A stretch of 5,265 nucleotides of DNA from Candidatus Bipolaricaulota bacterium. Lineage in GTDB: Bacteria; Bipolaricaulota; Bipolaricaulia; UBA7950; UBA9294. The position numbers were made by a program, and so were the translations under genes. This document shows positions 1 through 5,265 of the stretch, piece after piece (the first letter of the stretch is position 1; each line of letters opens with the position of its first letter). The stretch spans positions 1 to 5,265 of the forward strand of contig JAGGSM010000221.1 in NCBI GenBank assembly GCA_021159105.1, given 5' to 3'. Under the pieces are notes generated by a model. The model ran no database searches and was not told the DNA's origin. It was given only the letters and a program-made list of their open reading frames with translations.

Positions 1-299
1 ACGAGGAACATGATGAGGGCGACGACGAGAAAGTTGATCAGCACGTTGATGAACGTCCCGTAGTAGATCGCTGCTGCCCCTGCGTCGCGCGCCGCCTGCG
101 CCGACGGGTAGGCCATCCCCGACAGGTTGATGTACAGATCGGAGAAATTGACGTTCCCCACCGCCTTACCGATGAGAGGCATGATGATATCGAACACGAA
201 CGACTTGACGAGCGCCCCAAACGCGGCGCCAATGATGAAAGCCACCGCGATCTGGACTAGGTTCCCCTTCGTTATGAAATCGCGAAACTCCTTCCACAT
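1..299 (-). CDS. mscL: Large-conductance mechanosensitive channel MscL (3' end outside window)
   Basis: MscL is a homopentameric inner-membrane channel that opens under high membrane tension and releases small solutes during hypo-osmotic shock. The first 99 residues are visible. The N-terminal amphipathic helix (MWKEFRDFITKGN) is followed by TM1 at about residues 14-43, with the family's glycine/alanine-rich pore segment IIGAAFGALV and the conserved DIIMP motif (37-41). A periplasmic loop spans about 44-76, and TM2 starts near residue 78 (YYGTFINVLINFLVVALIMF) and runs to the window edge. The missing part should be the end of TM2 and the cytoplasmic C-terminal helix. The ATG at 299-297 is supported by alignment with the usual MscL start and by a GAGGTGG Shine-Dalgarno at 305-311. 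It lies 56 bases after thrC on the same strand, with its own promoter-like sequence, and has no functional tie to threonine synthesis. Confidence 0.97.
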   Translation of the reverse strand, partial: MWKEFRDFITKGNLVQIAVAFIIGAAFGALVKSFVFDIIMPLIGKAVGNVNFSDLYINLSGMAYPSAQAARDAGAAAIYYGTFINVLINFLVVALIMFL

Positions 300-328
300 G
301 TGAGCCACCTCACTTGTTTTGATGGATC

Positions 329-358
329 ATCCTAGCACAAGCAGGGCGCGCGTGTCTA
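329..358 (-). promoter_or_regulatory. Candidate sigma-70-type promoter for mscL
   Basis: On the minus strand, TAGACA (353-358, five of six matches to TTGACA) is followed after 18 bases by TAGGAT (329-334, four of six matches to TATAAT). A TGC just before the -10 (335-337) resembles an extended -10. The predicted start of transcription falls about 20 bases ahead of the mscL ATG, just before its Shine-Dalgarno. The -35 box overlaps the thrC stop codon (356-358). This is a pattern match only, and the host's sigma-factor preferences are unknown. Confidence 0.45.
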
Positions 359-1672
359 TCTTCGATCGATCTCCGCAGCGAGGCGGTCGCGCACCGCGTC
401 GATGTCGGCCTTCATGTAGATCGGCGGATTGGCGTGGCGCGATACGACGTCGGCAAGCCTCCCCTCGTGGTAATCCACCTTGAAGTCGGTGAACTTGAGG
501 CCGTGCGCGGTGGAGATTACGACGACACGATCGCTGTGTTTTATCCTCCCACGGGAAACAAGCTTCTCCAGCACCGCCAGGGCGACCCCTGTCTGCGGGC
601 AGGCGTAGAGACCGGCGCGATCGGCGCTGGCTGAGGCCTCGGCCAACTCGTCCTCGCTCGCCTCCTCAACGATCCCGTCGAATGCACGTAGCGCCTTCAC
701 CGCCCGCTCGTAGCTCACCGGCGCGCCGATCTGGATCGCCGAGGCGAGGGTCTTCTTAGCCTGCACCGCCTGATAATCCTCAAAGTCGGTCAAGAAGCTG
801 CGATAGAGAGGATTGGCGTTCTCCGCCTGCGCTGCGACGATACGCGGCAGGCGGTCGATCAGGCCGAGCTTGTACATCATCGACAGTCCGCGGCCGAGGG
901 CGCTGATGTTCCCCAGGTTCCCGGCGGGGATGACGATCCAGTCTGGGATCTCCCAGCCGAGCTGCTGCACGATCTCCATCCCCACCGTCTTCTGTCCCTC
1001 GATGCGCAGGGCGTTCATCGAGTTCGCCAGGTAGATGCTGTGATCGGAGGTGATACCCTGCACGATCTCCATGCACCCGTCGAAGTCCGTCTCCAGACCG
1101 AGGACGATCGCGCCGTGTGCGATCGGCTGGGCGAGCTGCGCAGTGGAGATCTTCCCGCGCGGGAGGAAGATGATTGCCGGGATACCGGCAGCAGCGGCGT
1201 AGGCGGCGAGGGCGGCCGAGGTATCCCCGGTCGACGCGCAGGCTACGGCGCGAATCTGCGTCCCTTGAGAGATAAGCTGCCTCACATGCGAGACGAGAAC
1301 GGTCATCCCCAGGTCCTTGAACGATCCTGTGTGGCTGATCCCGCACTCCTTGACCCATACCTCAGGGAGTCCTGCCAGATTTCTTACCTTGAGAAGAGGG
1401 GTGTACCCCTCGCCCAGGGAGACGATGTTCTCCGCGTCGATCTGCGGGGCGACCCACTCCTTCTTCGCCCACACCCCACTCTGATACGGCCATCCACTCA
1501 TGCGCGACCTGCGCGAGAAGAGGTCCTTCCACTCAGCGGCAGATCGACTCTTCAAAGCATCAACGTCATGCTCCACGTCGAGGAGCCCGCCGCAGGATTC
1601 GCAGCGGTAGGCTATCTCGTTGATCGAATACCTGCGTCCACAGCGGATGCATTCAAGCCAGGTTCCTGGCAT
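356..1672 (-). CDS. thrC: Threonine synthase, plant-type, PLP-dependent
   Basis: Threonine synthase converts O-phospho-L-homoserine and water to L-threonine and phosphate, the last step of threonine synthesis, in the cytoplasm. The 438-residue protein starts with a zinc-ribbon-like segment (C8-x2-C11 and C24-x2-C27). The fold-type II PLP enzyme follows: SLGEGYTPL at 85-93, the PLP lysine K119 in HTGSFKDLGM (115-123), STGDTSAALAAY (147-158), the phosphate-cradle loop PAGNLGNISA (249-258), and ISTAHGLKFTDFK near the C-terminus (386-398). SFKDLGM in place of the common SFKDRGM, NANPLY (285-290), SAIQIGAPVS and CPQTGVAL closely match plant threonine synthases, which are activated by S-adenosylmethionine; whether this enzyme is so regulated cannot be read here. 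The start is set by an ATG two bases after the upstream stop and a GGAGGAGGT Shine-Dalgarno. No key residue is missing. Confidence 0.96.
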   Translation of the reverse strand: MPGTWLECIRCGRRYSINEIAYRCESCGGLLDVEHDVDALKSRSAAEWKDLFSRRSRMSGWPYQSGVWAKKEWVAPQIDAENIVSLGEGYTPLLKVRNLAGLPEVWVKECGISHTGSFKDLGMTVLVSHVRQLISQGTQIRAVACASTGDTSAALAAYAAAAGIPAIIFLPRGKISTAQLAQPIAHGAIVLGLETDFDGCMEIVQGITSDHSIYLANSMNALRIEGQKTVGMEIVQQLGWEIPDWIVIPAGNLGNISALGRGLSMMYKLGLIDRLPRIVAAQAENANPLYRSFLTDFEDYQAVQAKKTLASAIQIGAPVSYERAVKALRAFDGIVEEASEDELAEASASADRAGLYACPQTGVALAVLEKLVSRGRIKHSDRVVVISTAHGLKFTDFKVDYHEGRLADVVSRHANPPIYMKADIDAVRDRLAAEIDRR

Positions 1673-1674
1673 AC

Positions 1675-2866
1675 CTAACCTCCTCCTACGATGTGCGTCT
1701 CTGTCGCGTGCAGCGACATGTAGTTGTCTATTCTCTCGTTTGGGATGGAGGCCTCATCTGGTTTGTCGGATAGGCCGAAGACAAGCGCGCCGGTATGGCG
1801 ACAGTGTAGCGCGTACTCCATCACCTCTCGCGTGATGACGATCTCCTCCTGCAGAAGCTGCTCGGCAGGTGTGCCATCCTTAAGCCGGCCCATGTGCTCC
1901 ACAGTGACCTTGTACTCGTTGTGGCGGAAGTCGACGAACGGCGTTGGATCACCGCGTGAGAAGGCGTCCCTCACGCCGTCGTGCATCCGCTGCAGTGAGG
2001 GTGACAGCCCCCTCTTTCTGTCGTCGACCAGCGAGAGGAGCTGAGAGAACTGCGTCAGTTCGCCCTTATCGATCGCGTTGAACAACTCTTCTGAGGTGAT
2101 CACCCCTCCCTGGAGGATGAGGCAGGTGTAGGCGAGGTAGTCCTGGTTGTCCGTGGTGAACGGATGGTAGAGCGGCTGATTCAGCCTTGCGTAGTCCGCC
2201 TGAAACTCCTGTTCATCAAAGGCGTCGCCGAGCAGCTCCCGCGCTGTGCGCCGCATCGCCAGCAAGCGTACCTCGTCGATGACGTGATCGTTCCTCCCCC
2301 GCGCGCCGATCGCCGTCTTATCGATGTCGATCACCACCGCCGTTTGTTCATCGATCCGTATCCCTCTCTTCGCGCAGAACGCATCGAAGGAAGGGATGGC
2401 CGACCAGCGGTTGCAGGAGAGGATCGTCCCCGCTGGGACCTCCTCCACGTGGTGTTCCTCTGGCCCCGTCGTTTCAGAACAGATGAACGCCGCGCCGTTC
2501 CATCCCCCGCTCTCAAGGAGGTTGATGAACGCTGTCCCGTCGTTCACCCGTGTATCCCCGATGTACAGCAGACTCTCGATCCGGGACCTCACTCCCCTCA
2601 TCTCTTGAGCGAGCTCCAGGATCGATATACAGCAGCCTCTCGATCTGGGACCCCACTCCCCGCATCTCCTGGGCGAGCTCCAGGATGCGCCCTATCACGC
2701 GGGCGTATTCCGGCGAGGTCTTGCGCGGCGTCACGCCTGTTGGGACCTCCAGCTCGCTGCGCAGATCAGGCAGCCCGGGGAGGCGCCGATCGAGTGGGAT
2801 CAGGTTGCGGTAGACGATGAGATCTCCGAGGAAGTGTTGCACACGGCCGCGGCCATAGACCCTCAT
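1675..2866 (-). CDS. Uncharacterised HAD-like phosphatase/phosphotransferase, possibly circularly permuted; frame broken by a 64-bp duplication
   Basis: I do not recognise a named family. The frame is open from ATG 2866 to the duplication at 2559-2686, then continues shifted to the TAG at 1675-1677. Dropping one 64-bp copy gives 375 residues. In that protein the region TPRKTSPEYARVIG (46-59) resembles HAD motif III, LLYIGDTRVNDG (78-89) motif IV, and VVIDIDKT (156-163; D159, D161, T163) motif I. About 170 mostly helical residues resemble a C1 cap, and FGLSDKPDEAS (342-352) resembles motif II (compare TNKP in phosphoglycolate phosphatases). That order is III-IV-I-cap-II, a rotation of the normal HAD order. 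The start overlaps the asd stop as ATGA and has an AGAGGGGG Shine-Dalgarno-like stretch at 2875-2882. Placement between asd and thrC suggests a role in threonine synthesis, perhaps forming or hydrolysing a phosphate ester such as phosphohomoserine; that is inference. No signal peptide or membrane segment is seen. Confidence 0.85.
1678..1686 (-). promoter_or_regulatory. Shine-Dalgarno of thrC inside the end of the upstream gene
   Basis: GGAGGAGGT on the minus strand encodes the final glycines of the HAD-like protein and ends five bases before the thrC ATG (1672-1670). The upstream stop TAG (1677-1675) lies between the two. The arrangement fixes the thrC start and suggests translational coupling. 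Confidence 0.8.
2559..2686 (-). repeat. Imperfect tandem duplication, 2 x 64 bp, inside the HAD-like gene
   Basis: The units are 2559-2622 and 2623-2686. They abut exactly and share 57 of 64 bases, and similarity stops at both outer edges. Each copy, read in its own frame, encodes nearly the same peptide (ILELAQEMRGV, then GSQIERLLYI or RSRIESLLYI). Four of the seven differences are silent, and three change a residue (G/R, Q/R, R/S). Because 64 is not a multiple of three, the second copy shifts the reading frame. Confidence 0.95.
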
Positions 2867-3560
2867 TTTACCAGCCCCCTCTGTACGAGCAGTTCGCCGT
2901 TCAACAGTGCTCCCCCGGCCGCGCCGCGGATGGTGTTGTGCACGACGATCACCAGCCGCAGATCGAGGATGGGGCATTCCCTTACCCGCCCTACGCTCAC
3001 CGCCATCCCCCGCTCCGCGTCGCGGTCGCGCCGCGGCTGCGGTCGATCGCTCTCATCGCGTACTACAATTGGCATCTTGGGAGCACTTGGAAGCTCGTGT
3101 ACATCCATCGGGCCGGTGAACGCGTGTAGTACTTTTGTCGCCTCACTCGGAGTCGGCTTGCGCTCGAACCCGAGCGACATGGTCACCGTATGACCGTCGA
3201 TCACAGGGACGCGGTTCGCGTGCGCGCTGAGGCTGATCTCCGCCCCGCGCTGCTCTCCATCGATGATCTTTCCCAGCAAGAGGCGCGTCTCACGCGCGAT
3301 CTTCTCCTCTTCCCCACCGATGTAGGGGATGACGTTACCCAGGATGTCGAGCGACGGCACGCCGGGGTAGCCGGCACCCGATGCCCCCTGCATCGTAGAG
3401 ACGAAGGCCTTCTTGAGCCCGAACGCATCGTGCAGAGGCTTTAGCGCCATGACGATCCCGGTGGTGGAGCAGTTGGGGTTGGTGACGATGAATCCCGGCC
3501 ATCCGCGCTCCTTTTGCTGGACGGGGATGAGCGACAGGTGTTCGGGGTTCACCTCCGGGA
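2623..3560. other. Suspected foreign-strain contig placed between two unmerged overlaps (assembly artefact)
   Basis: This 938-base block runs from the junction between the two 64-bp copies to the junction between the two 70-bp copies. At both ends the sequence repeats the neighbouring block's end with about 9-11% mismatches, as if the ends of a short contig overlapped its neighbours but were set side by side rather than merged. It holds most of asd after residue 119 and the first part of the HAD-like gene. Removing one copy at each end gives two full-length reading frames. This is an inference from the sequence; read mapping would settle it. Confidence 0.7.
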
Positions 3561-3985
3561 AAGCCCGGCCATCCGCGCTCCTTTCGCTGGACGGGGATGA
3601 GCGACAGGTGCTCTGAGTTCACCTCAGGGATGAGGAGCGGCACGTCCGGCTCGTAGCGGTACGCCGATGCGTTCGAGCAGACGGCGTAGCCGGCGCGGGC
3701 GAACCGCGGTTCTACCTCGCGCGCCACATCCGCGGGGAGGGCGGAGAAGACGAGTCGTGCCGGCAGGTCCGCCTCCAGCGGGGAGACGGTCATATTCCGT
3801 GCCCACTCCGGCGGATCGCCCGGGATGACCCAACGACAGGCGTCAGCGTAACTCCTTCCCGCGCTGCGCTCCGACGCGGCGAGCGCCGTCACCTCGAACA
3901 ACGGGTGACCGTCCAGCAGCTGCACGAAGCGCTGTCCGACCGCTCCAGTGGCACCGAGAACGGCGACTGGAATTCTACTTGCCAT
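2863..3985 (-). CDS. asd: Aspartate-semialdehyde dehydrogenase, archaeal/fungal type; frame broken by a 70-bp duplication
   Basis: Asd reduces L-aspartyl-4-phosphate to L-aspartate 4-semialdehyde with NADPH, the second step of the aspartate pathway to lysine, methionine and threonine, in the cytoplasm. Dropping one 70-bp copy gives 350 residues, normal for this class. The nucleotide-binding motif GATGAVGQ is at 11-18, followed by ASERSAG (37-43), SNASAYR (104-110) and PLLIPEVN (116-123). The catalytic cysteine is C149 in NPNCSTTGIVMALKP, the likely catalytic histidine is H242 in NRVPVIDGHT, and the end has HNTIRGAAGGALLN (326-339). The compact form and these motifs match the archaeal/fungal-type enzyme rather than the E. 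coli type. The ATG at 3985 has a perfect AAGGAGG Shine-Dalgarno nine bases upstream, inside the kinase gene, with which asd overlaps by 11 bases. As given, the frame shifts near residue 142, but no essential residue is lost in the reconstructed protein. Confidence 0.95.
3491..3630 (-). repeat. Imperfect tandem duplication, 2 x 70 bp, inside asd
   Basis: The units are 3491-3560 and 3561-3630. They abut exactly with 64 of 70 bases identical, and similarity stops at both outer edges. Each encodes the same stretch of Asd in its own frame: EVNSEHLSLIPVQRKERG in the upstream copy, EVNPEHLSLIPVQQKERG in the downstream one. The differences are two residue changes (S/P by two bases, R/Q) and three silent changes. 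Since 70 leaves remainder one on division by three, the downstream copy is read out of frame. Confidence 0.96.
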
Positions 3986-5265
3986 GATTAATAACCTCCT
4001 TGTGAATCTGTTGTACCGCTCGTATCGCGTCCGTAGCCTCAACGACGAGCGATATGCTGCACTCCGATGAGCCCTGTGCGATGGCGATGACGTTGATCCC
4101 GGCGCTCCCCAGGGCGCCGAATATCCGCGCTGATATCCCTGGGGTACCGCGCATCCCAGTCCCAATAGCGCTGATGATGACAATGCCGCTGTCCGCCCAG
4201 ATGCGGTCGACGTCGCGGCGGGAGAGCTCGCGCGCCATCTCCTCCTGCAGCGCTTGCACCACTCCTTCTGCGCTCTCTGTGGGGATGACGAAGCAGATCG
4301 ACTGTTCGGATGAGGCTTGCGAGATCATCAGCACGCTCGTCGCCGCGCGGGCGACGGCGGTGAACGTCCGTCCGGCGATCCCCGGCACGCCGACCATCCC
4401 GCGCCCTGCGATCGTGATCATGCTCAGGTCCGTGATCATCGTCACCGCCTTCACTGTTCCGTGCGTGTTCGTCGCATCGCGCACGATGCGCGTCCCAGGC
4501 AGATCGGGGTGGAAGGTGTTCTTCACCCACAGCGGGATCTCCCGCTCGATCACCGGCCGGATGGTGCGCGGGTGGAGGACCTTCGCCCCGAAGTAGGCGA
4601 GCTCCCCGACCTCGATGTAGGAGATGACGGGGATCACCCGCGCCTCGGGGACGATTCGCGGGTCGGCGGTCATCACCCCGTCCACATCGGTGAAGATCCA
4701 CACTTCATCGACGTCCAACGCGTCGCCGATGATCGCCGCTGTGTAGTCGCTCCCCCCGCGGCCGAGGGTCGTCGTCACGCCGTCCTCCGTCGCCGCGATG
4801 AACCCGGTGACCACCGGGGTGATGCCGTCGTGCAGGAGGGGAGACAGGCGGGAGATGATCCTCTCCCTGGTCTTTTGCTGTATCGGGGCGGCGTTGCCGA
4901 AGGAGGCGTCGGTGACGATCAGCTCCGTGGCGTCGATCGCTTGACCCTCGACACCGTTCTGACTCAGCAGGGCAGCGAGGATGCGCGCGCTCATCCGCTC
5001 GCCGCGCGACAGGGCCGTATCCATGGTGCGCGGTGTGACCTCGCCGAGGACGTGCACGCTGGAACACAGCTTTTCGTACTCATCTGCGAGGGAATCGAGG
5101 GTGGAGATGAGTGATTCGCGTTTGGGACCATCGTCAAGTAGCTCCAGGATCACGTCGATGTGGCGCTCGCGGAATGCCCGACACACTCCGCGATAAGCCT
5201 CTTCATCACCTCCTGCTGCCTCGGTTATCCCGCGGTGTAGGTCGTCTGTTACACCGCTCATCGCC
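3975..5265 (-). CDS. lysC: Aspartate kinase, monofunctional, two ACT domains (5' end outside window)
   Basis: Aspartate kinase phosphorylates L-aspartate to L-4-aspartyl phosphate, the first and usually feedback-controlled step of the aspartate pathway, in the cytoplasm. The visible part begins at AMSGVTD, which in the family follows the first strands of the kinase domain, so roughly 60-80 N-terminal residues with the KFGGTS motif lie beyond the window. The Met at 5261 is therefore internal. Counting from it: GERMSARI (87-94), the ATP-site segment LGRGGSDYTAA (166-176), TDVDGVMTADPR (191-202), FGAKVLHPRT (224-233) and VKNTF (246-250). Two ACT domains follow, at about 278-340 (ITIAGRGMVGVPGIAGRTF) and 358-422 (IISAIGTGMRGTPGISARIF), where lysine or threonine would bind. 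The protein ends after ACT2, so there is no fused homoserine dehydrogenase. The FGAKVLHPRT region resembles ThrA-type kinases. The effector cannot be read from the sequence. Confidence 0.95.
   Translation of the reverse strand, partial: AMSGVTDDLHRGITEAAGGDEEAYRGVCRAFRERHIDVILELLDDGPKRESLISTLDSLADEYEKLCSSVHVLGEVTPRTMDTALSRGERMSARILAALLSQNGVEGQAIDATELIVTDASFGNAAPIQQKTRERIISRLSPLLHDGITPVVTGFIAATEDGVTTTLGRGGSDYTAAIIGDALDVDEVWIFTDVDGVMTADPRIVPEARVIPVISYIEVGELAYFGAKVLHPRTIRPVIEREIPLWVKNTFHPDLPGTRIVRDATNTHGTVKAVTMITDLSMITIAGRGMVGVPGIAGRTFTAVARAATSVLMISQASSEQSICFVIPTESAEGVVQALQEEMARELSRRDVDRIWADSGIVIISAIGTGMRGTPGISARIFGALGSAGINVIAIAQGSSECSISLVVEATDAIRAVQQIHKEVINHGK
3995..4001 (-). promoter_or_regulatory. 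Shine-Dalgarno of asd inside the aspartate kinase gene
   Basis: AAGGAGG on the minus strand is a perfect anti-16S match nine bases ahead of the asd ATG (3985-3983). It also encodes Lys-Glu near the C-terminus of the kinase, whose TAG stop (3977-3975) lies eight bases inside asd. It selects ATG 3985 over any start further upstream and suggests coupled translation. Confidence 0.85.

Noticed and set aside
300..355. Rho-independent terminator between thrC and mscL
   Set aside because: The only GC-rich stretch (GCGCGC) gives a short stem at most, with no T-run after it on the minus strand.
1040..1678. Open frame of 212 codons on the plus strand opposite thrC
   Set aside because: It lies opposite a fully conserved thrC, its protein shows no recognisable motif, and GC-rich coding DNA often leaves such antisense frames open.
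1675..2601. HAD-like protein starting at ATG 2601
   Set aside because: That Met is internal and lies in the duplicated segment. The coding sequence continues upstream to ATG 2866, which overlaps the asd stop.
2164..2820. Open frame of 218 codons on the plus strand opposite the HAD-like gene
   Set aside because: The composition is arginine/proline-rich low complexity, with no motifs and no fitting ribosome site; the opposite strand has clear HAD-like motifs.
2863..3552. Separate short gene starting at GTG 3552 within asd
   Set aside because: It is the downstream half of asd and lacks the nucleotide-binding domain. It looks separate only because of the 70-bp duplication.
2559..3630. Programmed frameshifting, or phase variation by repeat slippage, as the cause of the two breaks
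   Set aside because: There is no slippery heptamer or short repeat unit. Slippage copies would be nearly identical, whereas these differ by 9-11% with coding constraint in both.
3335..4183. asd start extended upstream to 4183
   Set aside because: The extra N-terminal residues are the kinase ACT2 region read in another frame. The Rossmann motif begins just after ATG 3985, which has a perfect Shine-Dalgarno.
4317..5114. Open frame of 265 codons on the plus strand opposite aspartate kinase
   Set aside because: The protein is rich in H, R, D and G, typical of an antisense shadow, and lies opposite an unmistakable kinase.
1..5265. CRISPR array, tRNA, insertion sequence or phage gene
   Set aside because: The only repeats are the two tandem duplications. 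No transposase-like protein, cloverleaf or inverted terminal repeat was seen, and nearly all bases are in the five genes.

Overview
The window carries five genes, all on the minus strand, in a GC-rich bacterial sequence. Read in the direction of transcription (right to left) they are: aspartate kinase (3975-5265, 5' end outside the window), aspartate-semialdehyde dehydrogenase asd (2863-3985), an unnamed HAD-like protein (1675-2866), threonine synthase thrC (356-1672), and the mechanosensitive channel gene mscL (299 down to 1, 3' end outside the window). The first four form a very tight operon. Kinase and asd overlap by 11 bases, asd and the HAD-like gene overlap by 4 bases (ATGA), and the HAD-like gene and thrC are 2 bases apart. 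Shine-Dalgarno sequences for asd and thrC lie inside the upstream coding regions. mscL follows after 56 bases with its own promoter-like sequence, so it may be transcribed separately.

The operon covers steps 1, 2 and 5 of the route from aspartate to threonine. Homoserine dehydrogenase and homoserine kinase are absent from the window; they may lie beyond the right edge or elsewhere. The unnamed gene sits where a homoserine-phosphorylating enzyme would make sense. Its motifs look like a HAD phosphatase/phosphotransferase whose motif order is rotated (III-IV-I-cap-II instead of I-cap-II-III-IV), which suggests a circularly permuted HAD fold. This is the most interesting biology here.

Both asd and the HAD-like gene are broken in the sequence as given, each by a short, exactly abutting, imperfect tandem duplication: 70 bp in asd (3491-3630, 6 mismatches) and 64 bp in the HAD-like gene (2559-2686, 7 mismatches). 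Each shifts the frame by +1. Removing one copy from each restores full-length proteins of 350 and 375 residues. The two copies differ mainly by silent or mild changes, as two related strains would. The simplest reading is an assembly artefact: a contig of about 938 bp (2623-3560) from another strain was placed between two neighbours without merging the overlapping ends. The genes are therefore probably intact in the living organism.

The host is probably a bacterium (MscL, strong Shine-Dalgarno sites, compact operon) sequenced from a mixed community. The plant-type threonine synthase and the archaeal/fungal-type asd point away from well-known proteobacterial operons and toward a deep or uncultured bacterial lineage, but the sequence alone does not let me name the phylum.
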